Shown here: in pieces, positions 43,734 to 51,623 of the stretch
Layout: each line of letters opens with the position of its first letter
Numbering within the stretch: position 1 is the first letter of the stretch
Source of the DNA: Streptomyces resistomycificus
GTDB lineage: Bacteria; Actinomycetota; Actinomycetes; Streptomycetales; Streptomycetaceae
DNA length: 64,000 nucleotides
Assembly: GCF_001514265.1 (NCBI RefSeq)
Contig: NZ_KQ948990.1
Location: forward strand, 320,320 to 384,319
Direction of reading: 5' to 3'
The notes under the pieces: generated by a model
Seen by the model: the letters and a program-made list of their open reading frames with translations, nothing else
The model's database searches: none
What the model was told of the DNA's origin: nothing
Position numbers and translations under genes: made by a program

Positions 43734-43787
43734 AACTTCGAACGGGACCGTAAATTCGAAGCGCTTGCGCGTCAATGGTTCGGGCAG
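43734..43787 (-). promoter_or_regulatory. Arabinan importer promoter module, copy 2
   Basis: On the minus strand TTGACG (43775-43770), 17 bp, TACGGT (43752-43747). Within and after the promoter are two direct repeats TTCGAA-n2-TACGG spaced 18 bp apart, plus the palindrome AAGCGCTT in the spacer. The block is nearly the same as 31087-31139, which drives the other arabinanase unit. Confidence 0.8.
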
Positions 43788-43932
43788 AAAACAACGGCAT
43801 CGAAAACAGCGGATCAGGCTTTCGAAAGTCGGTCGTTCCCGGTTGAACAACGGTCGCGGGATCGCATGACGCGGACAGTTGTGGGCGCGTAATCTCGGAC
43901 GAGCCGCCGAACGGCGGTCAGAAGGGGGACCG

Positions 43933-44538
43933 ATGGACATCGCGGGCGCGCGCAGGACCGCGTCCCGGATCGCCGCGGCGCTGCGGAGTTCGCGGCGTGG
44001 CAGCGCGTTGCGGGGCCTGGCGGCCGATCTCGCCACCGCCCTGTGTGCCAGACCCCGTCCCCCGGCCGACGTCCACGAGCTGTGCGCGGCGCTGTGCGCG
44101 GAGATGAGTGCCCGCCGCGGCGGGCGGCCCGTCGAGCTGCGTTTCGAACGGTTTCCCGACGAGATCGAAGTGACCGGTCTGTGGGTGGAGTTCCAGGACT
44201 TCGACCTGGTCATCATCGAGGAGCGGGCCGAAGCCGTGCAGCAACTGGTCATCCTGGGACACGAGTTGTGGCACATGCACGCCGGACACATCCACCACCA
44301 CGTGGCCGGTGCGGCGGCGGCCGACGCCCTCACCGACCGGCCCGGCTGGAAGGACGTCGCGTTGACCGTGGCCGCCCGTGACGGCTCCCGCGCGCGGGAC
44401 GAGGCCGAGGCCGACGACTTCGGCCACCGGCTCGCCGCCGCCTTCCGCCCCCTCCTCACGGGGGACGCCACCGAGGCGCCCCTAGACCCGGTACGGCGGT
44501 CCATGGGCTACCGCGGACGCGGAGGTGCGGCGCGGTGA
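43933..44538 (+). CDS. ImmA/IrrE-type zinc metallopeptidase
   Basis: A 201-residue cytoplasmic protein with zinc motif His110-Glu-x-x-His114 in 'VILGHELWHMHAGH' and a downstream acidic helix ('ARDEAEADDFGHRLAAAF') that supplies the third ligand, the ImmA/IrrE pattern. Such peptidases cleave XRE-type repressors in response to a signal. ATG 43933 has AAGGGGG upstream. It starts a three-gene operon with a MAB_1171c membrane protein and an FAD monooxygenase. In cassettes of this kind an XRE regulator is often encoded too; none is present here. Confidence 0.85.
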   Translation: MDIAGARRTASRIAAALRSSRRGSALRGLAADLATALCARPRPPADVHELCAALCAEMSARRGGRPVELRFERFPDEIEVTGLWVEFQDFDLVIIEERAEAVQQLVILGHELWHMHAGHIHHHVAGAAAADALTDRPGWKDVALTVAARDGSRARDEAEADDFGHRLAAAFRPLLTGDATEAPLDPVRRSMGYRGRGGAAR

Positions 44539-45827
44539 CCACCGCCTTCGCACCGGCGGGCGGTTCGCCGCGCCTGGTGGCGGGCCCGGTGTGGCTCGCG
44601 CAGGACCCGTCCCATGTGCTGAGCGAGCTGTCCATCTCCTTCTGGCTGCCGACCGTGGTCCTGACGGCGGCCCTGGCGATCAAACTGCCCAGCATCGTCA
44701 AGATGTGGCGTGACCCGCTGCTGCGTGCCGTCGGCGGTCTGCTGCTCTTCGCCTGCGCGGTGTTCGTCTTCGCGGCGCCGAGCACCATCGCCTGGACCAA
44801 CCGGGTCACCGGCGTCCCGAACATCTCGGCGCCCTGGGTGTACTCGCTGCTCACCACGCTCTGCGCGTCCTGGCTGCTGCTGATCATCGCCTGGCGCAAC
44901 GGCCTCACCGACCGCGCCCACCGCACCCGCAGCGCCACCCGCTGGGTGGTCTCCGTCTACGCCGGGGTGATCGTCGCCCTGTGGGTGCTCTTCGCGTGCG
45001 CCGACGCCCCCGTGGAGCGGCTGCGGGACCTGGACACCTACTACGCGAACACACCGTTCATGCGCGAGCAGATCCTGCTCTACCTGACCGCGCACACCGT
45101 GGCCTCCACGGTCACCGCCCGGCTGGTCTGGAACTGGATCCGCACCGACGGCCTCGACGCCTGGCTGCGCTGGGGGCTCAGGCTCCTGGGGGTCGGCTTC
45201 GCGACGAACCTGTTCTTCGCCGCGTCCAAACTCACCGCCGTCGTCGCCCGCTGGAGCGGCCACGACCTGGACTGGCTGTCCACCAACGTGGCGCCGTCCG
45301 CCGCCTGCGTGGCCGCGACCCTGGTCGCGGTCGGCTTCATCGTCCCGCACGCCGGCCAGTACCTCCAGGAACGCTGGCGTGTCCGGCGCCGCCACCGGCG
45401 CCTGCGCCCCCTCTACACGCTGATGCGGACCGCGACCGGCGGCCACGAGCCCCTCACCCTGAGGGCCCCCGCCGAACTGCGCCTGATCCGCCGCGAGACG
45501 TTCATCCGCGACGGGCTGCTCCAGCTGTCCCGGCATCTCGACGAGGAGCTGCGCGGACGGTCCCACGCCGCCGCCCTCGCCCTCGGTTTCGAGCCCGGCC
45601 GGGCCCAGGCCCTCGCCGCCGCCGTGACGATCCTGGACGCCGCCGCCGGACAGCGGTCCGCCGAGGGGGCGCCGGGGGCCGCCGAGGAGAGCGCCGCCGA
45701 ACCGGACACCACGTATCTGCTGCGGGAGATCGAGGCCGTCTCCGAAGCCCTTCGCCGCCCCGACGACATCAAGGCGGTGCGCGCCCGCGCCGCCGCCCCT
45801 GCAGAGAGCGTGTCCGCGCATGACTGA
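44535..45827 (+). CDS. MAB_1171c family seven-helix membrane protein
   Basis: A 430-residue membrane protein with about seven helices in the first ~280 residues ('FWLPTVVLTAALAIKLPSIV', 'GGLLLFACAVFVFAAPSTIA', 'WVVSVYAGVIVALWVLFACA', 'LTAHTVASTVTARLVW', 'LLGVGFATNLFFAASKLTAV' and others) and a cytoplasmic C-terminal domain rich in Arg and Glu ('LRPLYTLMRTATGGHEPLTL', 'FIRDGLLQLSRHLDEELRGR'). I recognise it as the MAB_1171c family, called a putative transporter but with no proven role. GTG 44535 overlaps the peptidase stop (GTGA). Confidence 0.82.
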   Translation: MTTAFAPAGGSPRLVAGPVWLAQDPSHVLSELSISFWLPTVVLTAALAIKLPSIVKMWRDPLLRAVGGLLLFACAVFVFAAPSTIAWTNRVTGVPNISAPWVYSLLTTLCASWLLLIIAWRNGLTDRAHRTRSATRWVVSVYAGVIVALWVLFACADAPVERLRDLDTYYANTPFMREQILLYLTAHTVASTVTARLVWNWIRTDGLDAWLRWGLRLLGVGFATNLFFAASKLTAVVARWSGHDLDWLSTNVAPSAACVAATLVAVGFIVPHAGQYLQERWRVRRRHRRLRPLYTLMRTATGGHEPLTLRAPAELRLIRRETFIRDGLLQLSRHLDEELRGRSHAAALALGFEPGRAQALAAAVTILDAAAGQRSAEGAPGAAEESAAEPDTTYLLREIEAVSEALRRPDDIKAVRARAAAPAESVSAHD

Positions 45828-47223
45828 ACCACCCACCCCCGCCAGAACCGCCGTCGTCCTGGGGGGATCCCACACCGGCATGCTCGCGGCGCGCGCGCTG
45901 GCCGAGTTCGCCGACCGGGTCGTCGTCGTCGAACGCGACGTGCTGCCCGACGGCCCCGAGCCGCGCAGGGGCCTGCCGCAGGCGCGGCACGCCCACATGC
46001 TGTGGTCGGGCGGGGTGCGGGCGGTGGAGGAGCTGCTGCCGGGCGTCACCGGGACGCTGCGGGAGGCCGGGGCGCGGCGGGCGCCGGTCACCACGGACAT
46101 GGTCGTGATGGGGGCGCGGGGCTGGTTCCGGCGCTGGCCCGAGTCCCACCACGTGATCCTGGCCGGACGGGACCTGCTGGACGCGACGATCCGCGCGCGG
46201 GTTCTCGCCGACCACCGGGTCGAGGTGGTGGACCGGGCCGAGGTGGTGGGGCTCGAAGGTACGGCGGAGGCGGTCACCGGGGTCCGCGTCCGGGTGCACG
46301 ACGACGCCGAGCGTTCCCTCCCGGCCGATCTGGTCGTGGACGCCACCGGGCGCGGCTCCGGGGCCTCCCGGTGGCTCACCGCCCTCGGGCTGCCGGCGGC
46401 GGAGCGGCGCGAGGTCGACTCCGGGCTGGTGTACGCCAGCCGGCTCTACCTCGCTCCCGAGCAGGCGCGGGACGGGTATCCCGTGGTCAACGTGCAGCCC
46501 GACCCGCGGGACGGCGGCCCCGGCCGGGCGGGCTTCCTGCTGCCCATCGAGCACGGCCGCTGGATCGTCACCCTGAACGGCACCACCGGCGGCGAACCGT
46601 CCGCCGACGCCGACGACTTCGTCCGGTTCGCCCGCGAGGAGCTGCGCCACCCCGTCATCGGCGAACTGCTGGAGCGGGCCGAGCCGCTGTCCGACGTGTC
46701 GGTCACCCGGACCACCCTCAACCGCCGCCACTACTACGAGCGGATGCCGTCCTGGCCCGAGAACTTCGCCGTCCTCGGCGACGCGCTGGCCGCGTACAAC
46801 CCGCTCTACGGTCACGGTCTCGCGGTCGGCGCCCAGAGCGCCCTGCTGCTGCGGGACGTCATCCGGCGTCAGGGCTGGGGCACGCCCGGGCTGTCCCGCC
46901 GGGTCCAGAGGGCGGTGGCCCGGCCGGCCGGCGCGGCCTGGGACCTCGCGATAGGCCAGGACGTCTTCTATCCCGGCGCCACGGAGACGGGGCCCACGCT
47001 CACGGACCGCCTCGCCGCCGCCTACGTCCGCCGGCTCATGCACACGGCCACCGGCAACGGCCGCGTCGCCCGCCGCGTGACCGACGTGACGTCCCTGGAA
47101 CGGCCGGCGACCGTACTGCTGAGCCCGTCGGTACTGCTGGCGGCAGCGGCGGGCCCCCTCAAACCGGCACTGAGCGGCCCACCCCTGACGGAACTGGAAC
47201 GCAAGGCGGCGGGGTTGACCTAG
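45820..47223 (+). CDS. FAD-dependent monooxygenase / geranylgeranyl-reductase-like flavoprotein
   Basis: A 467-residue flavoprotein: FAD-binding 'AVVLGGSHTGMLAARALAEF' (a GxGxxG-like loop with Ser/His), 'GLPQARHAHMLWSGGVRAVE', 'DLVVDATGRGSGASRWL' and the FAD-pyrophosphate motif 'FAVLGDALAAYNPLYGHGLA'. This type is related to 2-polyprenyl-6-methoxyphenol hydroxylases. The 5' end overlaps the MAB_1171c gene by 8 bp, so all three genes are tightly coupled. Substrate unknown; the set looks like a stress- or signal-linked module. Confidence 0.88.
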   Translation: MTEPPTPARTAVVLGGSHTGMLAARALAEFADRVVVVERDVLPDGPEPRRGLPQARHAHMLWSGGVRAVEELLPGVTGTLREAGARRAPVTTDMVVMGARGWFRRWPESHHVILAGRDLLDATIRARVLADHRVEVVDRAEVVGLEGTAEAVTGVRVRVHDDAERSLPADLVVDATGRGSGASRWLTALGLPAAERREVDSGLVYASRLYLAPEQARDGYPVVNVQPDPRDGGPGRAGFLLPIEHGRWIVTLNGTTGGEPSADADDFVRFAREELRHPVIGELLERAEPLSDVSVTRTTLNRRHYYERMPSWPENFAVLGDALAAYNPLYGHGLAVGAQSALLLRDVIRRQGWGTPGLSRRVQRAVARPAGAAWDLAIGQDVFYPGATETGPTLTDRLAAAYVRRLMHTATGNGRVARRVTDVTSLERPATVLLSPSVLLAAAAGPLKPALSGPPLTELERKAAGLT

Positions 47224-47330
47224 GGCCTGCGGAAGGGGTCGAGTCGTCGCGGCGCGGGCCACGACGACCGGGCGGCCCCGACCCGCCGGGGACCCCCGCC
47301 TCGGACGGGCCGTCCCGGCACCGGACTCCC

Positions 47331-47606
47331 CCGGCCGACCGAACCGCCTCGGCGAGCCGCTGACACACCAACCGGCCTACCAAGCCGCCAACCCGCTCCG
47401 GCGGGCCGACGACCGCCCCAGCCGCCGGGACTCCCACAGCCGACCGGCTATCCCGGCCACCGGGGCTCCCCGGCCGACCGAACCGCCTCGGCGAGCCGCT
47501 GACACACCAACCGGCCTACCAAGCCGCCAATCCGCTCCGACGGGCCGGGGACTGCCCCCGCCGGGGCTCCCGCCGCAGACCGGCTATCCCGGCCACCAGG
47601 GCTCCC
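47331..47606. repeat. Tandem ~139-bp repeats in a non-coding gap
   Basis: The 482-bp gap 47224-47705 holds a direct repeat: 47331-47391 is identical for 61 bp to 47470-47530, and the similarity continues for ~17 bp with two mismatches. A second block (beginning at 47442 and again at 47578, 'GACCGGCTATCCCGGCCACC') repeats with nearly the same period, so this is about two units plus a partial third. No convincing gene, hairpin terminator or promoter was seen in the rest of the gap. Confidence 0.85.
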
Positions 47607-47705
47607 TCGACGAACCGGCAGCCCCGGCCACCGGACTCCTCAGCGGCCGCAGCCGCCCGCCGCTCGACCGCTTCGGTCGACTCGCCAACCCCCGGCGGGC
47701 GGCTG

Positions 47706-48554
47706 TCAGCCGGCGAACGTCGGCTGTGGCTGGCCCTTGCCCGCGCCGGGTATCACCAGGAGGGAGCCCGCCACCGGGTGCGGGGTCGGCAGGCCCACGC
47801 GGGCCGTCGTGACGTAGAGGTCGGTCAGGTCGGGGCCGCCGAACGCGCAGGCCGTCACGCGGGGGGTGGGCAGGTCGATCACCCGGTCCAGCCGACCGTC
47901 CGGTGTGTAGCGGCGTACCGCGCCACCGTCCCAGAGCGCCACCCACACACAGCCGTCGGCGTCGACCGTGAGGCCGTCGGGGAAGCCCGCGCCCTCCTCG
48001 ATCTCCACCAGCGGGCGCCGGTTGCCGGCCCGGCCGTCGGTGAAGTCGAAGACGTCGACGCGGCGGGTCGGCGAGTCGATGTAGTACATCAGCCGGCCGT
48101 CGGGGCTCCAGCCCGTGCCGTTGCTCACCGCCACGTCGTCGAGGACGACGTCGACCGTGCCGTCGCCGGTGATCCGGGACAGCGTGCCGCCGCCGGCCGC
48201 CTCGTCGTAGCGCATGGTGCCGGCCCACAGGGAGCCGTCGGGTGCGACGGCGGCGTCGTTGGCGCGGCGGCCGGCGACGGGCTCGTGGTGCAGCCAGCGG
48301 AAACCGCCGTCCGGGTCCAGCAGCGCCACCCCGTCCCGCAGGTTGAGGACGAACCCGCCGGCCGCGCGCGGCTTGACCGCGCCCACGTGCTGGTCGGTGG
48401 TACGGATCGTGCGGCCGCCCGAGGCCGGGTCGTAGGTGTGGATCCGCGAGCCCAGGATGTCGATCCAGACCAGCCGGCCGGCGGCCGCGTCCCACGTGGG
48501 GCCCTCGCCGAGGGTCGCCTCGGCCCGGACGGCCACCTCGTACGCGTACGTCAT
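47706..48554 (-). CDS. SMP-30/gluconolactonase family sugar lactonase
   Basis: A 282-residue six-blade propeller of the SMP-30/LRE family. Metal-binding residues are suggested by Glu in 'ATLGEGPTWDAAAGRLVWID', Asn in 'VAVSNGTGWSPDGRLMYYID' and Asp in 'GAGFPDGLTVDADGCVWVAL'. Such enzymes open aldonolactones (gluconolactone, galactonolactone, arabinonolactone, fuconolactone). It has no signal peptide. ATG 48554 overlaps the IclR stop (ATGA), so lactonase and regulator are in one operon. It would supply the lactonase step of an oxidative sugar route together with the dehydrogenase and dehydratase at 18-20 kb. Confidence 0.88.
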   Translation of the reverse strand: MTYAYEVAVRAEATLGEGPTWDAAAGRLVWIDILGSRIHTYDPASGGRTIRTTDQHVGAVKPRAAGGFVLNLRDGVALLDPDGGFRWLHHEPVAGRRANDAAVAPDGSLWAGTMRYDEAAGGGTLSRITGDGTVDVVLDDVAVSNGTGWSPDGRLMYYIDSPTRRVDVFDFTDGRAGNRRPLVEIEEGAGFPDGLTVDADGCVWVALWDGGAVRRYTPDGRLDRVIDLPTPRVTACAFGGPDLTDLYVTTARVGLPTPHPVAGSLLVIPGAGKGQPQPTFAG

Positions 48555-49324
48555 GCCACGCTCCGGTAGCCGAGCCGCTCGGACAGTTCGGCGGCGCCCT
48601 TCGCGGAGAGCTGCTCCAGCTCGACCCGGCGCTCGTCGCTCCAGCGGATCATCGGCACCGAGATGGACAGCGCGGCCACCACCCGGCCGGTACGGTCGCG
48701 CACCGGCGCGGCCACACAGGAGACGTCCGGATTGGACTCCCGGCTCTCCACCGCGACCCCGCGCTGCCGGATCTCGGTCAGGGCCTCGCGCAGAGCGTCC
48801 GGGTCGGTGATGCTGTTGGGCGTCATCCTGACCAGGTCCGCGTCGTCCGGGACCCGCGTCGCGAGCTCGTGCTCGGGGAGGGAGGCCAGCAGCATCTTGC
48901 CGACGGAGGTGCAGTGGGCGGGCAGTCGCCGGCCCGCCGCCGAGACCATGCGCACGGCGTGCGTGGAGTCCACCTTGGCGATGTAGATGACGTCGGTGCC
49001 CTCCAGGATGGCCACGTGCACGGTCTCGTCGCAGGTCTCGGCGACCGAGCGGGCCACCTGCTGCCCCTCGGCGGCGAGGTCGAGCTGCTCCGCGTACCGG
49101 CTGCCCAGCTGGTACGGCCGCACCCCGAGCCGGTAGCGTCCGGGCTGACCGGGCACCTGGACGATGTACGACCGGGCTGCGAGCGTGGTGACCAGCTCGT
49201 GCACGGTGGTGCGCGGCAGCTGAAGCCGGCGCACTATGTCGGGGGCGGAGAGCGTCCCGTCCCCGTCGAGGAAGAGCTCGAGAATGTCGAGAGCTCGGGT
49301 CACCGCAGGTACAAGGCGTCCCAC
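48551..49324 (-). CDS. IclR family transcriptional regulator
   Basis: A 257-residue IclR-type regulator from GTG 49324 (AAGGGAGGGG upstream). The N-terminal winged helix is 'LSAPDIVRRLQLPRTTVHEL' and the effector domain has 'RLPAHCTSVGKMLLASLPEH' and 'GVAVESRESNPDVSCVAAPV', with the Cys and Ser positions common in sugar-acid-responsive members. It probably senses a sugar acid or lactone, controls its own operon through the site at 49356, and may also control the dehydratase operon, which carries the same 13-base sequence. Confidence 0.9.
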   Translation of the reverse strand: MGRLVPAVTRALDILELFLDGDGTLSAPDIVRRLQLPRTTVHELVTTLAARSYIVQVPGQPGRYRLGVRPYQLGSRYAEQLDLAAEGQQVARSVAETCDETVHVAILEGTDVIYIAKVDSTHAVRMVSAAGRRLPAHCTSVGKMLLASLPEHELATRVPDDADLVRMTPNSITDPDALREALTEIRQRGVAVESRESNPDVSCVAAPVRDRTGRVVAALSISVPMIRWSDERRVELEQLSAKGAAELSERLGYRSVA

Positions 49325-49355
49325 GACCGGCCCCTCCCTTACGCTAAGGCGTCCG

Positions 49356-49372
49356 TGTTCGAAATTTCAACA
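49356..49372. promoter_or_regulatory. IclR-type operator candidate TGTTCGAAATTTCAACA
   Basis: A 17-base near-palindrome (TGTT-N9-AACA with an AAATT core) 32 bp upstream of the iclR start. Its first 13 bases, TGTTCGAAATTTC, recur exactly on the opposite strand at 18262-18250 in the dehydratase leader. Autoregulation is the simplest reading. Confidence 0.6.
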
Positions 49373-49531
49373 GACGATCGGCATGACGAACACAGGCTAG
49401 CCATAGTGCGTTTACCCGGGCAATGGGCAGGCCAGGTCACTTCCGCCTCATCCGTACAACCTTTCCCCTTCCGAGCGGTCATACCTGTGGACTCCCGTGG
49501 GGGGAGCTCGTCCCGAGCTATGGAGTGCTTG

Positions 49532-51418
49532 ATGATGCGCGATTCCGCCGAACTGCGCCGTGTCCGACTCAGACGCGGCGCCGCCGCCCTGGCCTTCGTC
49601 ACACTGAGTGCGGGCGGCTGGGCGTCCGCGCCCACCGCGACCGCCGCCGCCCCGGCGGGCGGCGCGGCGTGCGTGCCGACGGCGGGCTTCACGGGCTGCC
49701 GGCTGTACGACTTCTCCGGCGACAAGACGGACTTCAAGGTCCCGACCGGCGTGAACTCGCTGGACGTGCGGGCCTGGGGGCAGGGCGGCACGGGCGGCAG
49801 CATGGCAGGCGGCGGCGCGGGCGGATACGCCGCGGGCACGCTGAAGGTCACGCCCGGTGAGACGCTGTCCGTCGCGGTCGGCGGGTACGCCTTCGGCGAC
49901 TCCTTCGGCGACGCGCTGGGCGGTGCCGGCGGCGGCGGCTGGGGCGAGCGCGGCGGCAACAGCACCGCCATCCGTACCAGCGGCGGCAAGGCGCTGGTCA
50001 TCGCCGGCGGCGGAGGCGGCTCCGGCAGCATCGTGATGGGCAGCGGTTACGGCGGTGCCGCGGGCGGCGACAAGGGGCAGGACGGCTCCGAGTCGCCCTT
50101 CGGCGGCAAGGGCGCCGACAAGTCCACCGGCGGCGCGGCGACCGGCAACGGCGCGGCGGGTGCCGACGCCGCCGCGGGCGGCCGCGGCGGTGACGGCGGC
50201 AAGGGCCGTTCCGGCGGTGGCGGTGGCGGTGCGGGTTACGCGGGCGGCGGCGGTGGCGCGGGCTCGGACGACGCGCGGGGCACCGGCAGCGGCAGCGGCG
50301 GGGGCGGCACCGGCTACGCCGACCCCGAGCGGGTGACCGACGCGCGACTGGAGAGCGGCGACCGCGGCACGGCGCCCGCGAAGGACGACCCGTTCTGGTC
50401 GAAGATCCCGGAGCCGGAGACCGAGGGGATCGCCGAGGGCGGCGGCAACCTCATCGGCGGCAACGGCCGCGTGGTGATCCAGTGGAAGGGTGCCGTGGCA
50501 CCGGCGGAGCTGACCCCCGCCACCGCCGCGGAGCAGTCCGTCGAGCTGGGGTACGAGGTCCCGGCGATGGCCGCGGTGGTCCGGGACAAGGACGGCAAGC
50601 CGGTCGAGGGCGTCTCGGTGAAGTTCGCGATCGACGACCCGGAGAAGCTGGGCCTGAACTTCGGCGAGCGCGAGAACACCCTGTCCGTGGTGCTGGCGAG
50701 CGACGCCCGGGGCCGCGTGGAGACCCCGGTCATCTACACCGGCAGCAGGAAGAAGGGCGACTTCACCGTCCGGGCGACGGCACCGGGCGGGCTCTCCACG
50801 ACCTTCACCGTGCACATCAAGAACCTGGCGAACGAGGTGAAGGTCGCCGGCGGTGACAAGCAGCAGGCCGAGCCCGGCCAGGCCTTCGCCGAGGCGCTCC
50901 AGGTCCTGGTCACCGAGGACGGCAAGCCGGCCGCCGGCGCGAAGGTGGACTACCTCGTCCAGGGCGACAACTGGAACCGCCCCAAGTTCGACGGCGTCTC
51001 CGAGGGCGTCCAGGCTACGGCCGACGCCGAGGGCAAGGCGACGACGACGCACGAGCTGATCGCCGGCAGGGATCTCGGCACCTACACGATCACCGCGACG
51101 GTCGGCGGCGGCGCGTCCGCGACCTTCACCGTCGAGGTCGTCGAGAAGGTCGAGACCGACCCGTCCGCCTCGCCGTCCCCCAGCCCGTCCGGCTCCGCGG
51201 ACGGCACGACGGGCGGCACCGGTGACGACGACGGCTCGACCTCGGGTGCCGGCAACGACAACTCGACGCAGACCACCACCAGCGGCGGCGGCCTGGCCAG
51301 CACCGGCGCGGGCGGCATCGGCCTGATCGCGGGCGCGGCCGCTCTGCTCGCCGCCCTGGGTGTCGCGGCGGTCCGCTTCTCACCCCGTCTGCGCACCCGC
51401 TTCCAGAACCGGGGCTGA
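49532..51418 (+). CDS. LAxTG-anchored glycine-rich surface protein with Ig-like domains
   Basis: A 628-residue exported protein. Signal region with Arg-rich start ('RRVRLRRGAAALAFVTLSAG'), then a beta/glycine-rich domain (~45-300) of long Gly-Gly runs, two Big_1-type Ig-like repeats (~335-430 and ~445-540, each beginning near 'VVRDKDGKPVEGVSVKFAID' and 'VLVTEDGKPAAGAKVDYLVQ'), a Ser/Thr/Gly-rich spacer and a sorting signal: Leu588-Ala-Ser-Thr-Gly592, a hydrophobic helix and a basic tail. LAxTG is recognised by the class E sortases of Streptomyces. ATG 49532 has GGAG upstream. It may act in adhesion or surface structure. Confidence 0.88.
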   Translation: MMRDSAELRRVRLRRGAAALAFVTLSAGGWASAPTATAAAPAGGAACVPTAGFTGCRLYDFSGDKTDFKVPTGVNSLDVRAWGQGGTGGSMAGGGAGGYAAGTLKVTPGETLSVAVGGYAFGDSFGDALGGAGGGGWGERGGNSTAIRTSGGKALVIAGGGGGSGSIVMGSGYGGAAGGDKGQDGSESPFGGKGADKSTGGAATGNGAAGADAAAGGRGGDGGKGRSGGGGGGAGYAGGGGGAGSDDARGTGSGSGGGGTGYADPERVTDARLESGDRGTAPAKDDPFWSKIPEPETEGIAEGGGNLIGGNGRVVIQWKGAVAPAELTPATAAEQSVELGYEVPAMAAVVRDKDGKPVEGVSVKFAIDDPEKLGLNFGERENTLSVVLASDARGRVETPVIYTGSRKKGDFTVRATAPGGLSTTFTVHIKNLANEVKVAGGDKQQAEPGQAFAEALQVLVTEDGKPAAGAKVDYLVQGDNWNRPKFDGVSEGVQATADAEGKATTTHELIAGRDLGTYTITATVGGGASATFTVEVVEKVETDPSASPSPSPSGSADGTTGGTGDDDGSTSGAGNDNSTQTTTSGGGLASTGAGGIGLIAGAAALLAALGVAAVRFSPRLRTRFQNRG

Positions 51419-51441
51419 CCTCCCGAACCGCTTGATCCCCT

Positions 51442-51482
51442 GACCGGGGTGCGGGGCGTACGACACGCCCCGCACCCCGGTC
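51442..51482. terminator. Strong hairpin terminator
   Basis: An 18-bp perfect stem (51442-51459 with 51465-51482) and 5-base loop, just after the surface-protein stop codon. It lies between that gene and the convergent PucR gene. Confidence 0.88.
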
Positions 51483-51623
51483 TTCGTTGCGGGCTCCCCG
51501 TTCGGGGCGGTTCGGCGGAGGCGCGGATTCGGGCAGCGCCGCGAAGGACCGTCCGGCGAACCCGGCGCCCCTCGGCCGCACGCCGAACCGGCAACCACGG
51601 CCCCATCCCTGGCGGCGCGCCCC

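Noticed and set aside
46002-47363. A second coding frame over the flavoprotein gene running into the repeats
   Set aside because: Arg/Gly/Pro-rich composition typical of shadow frames in GC-rich DNA, without motif or ribosome site.
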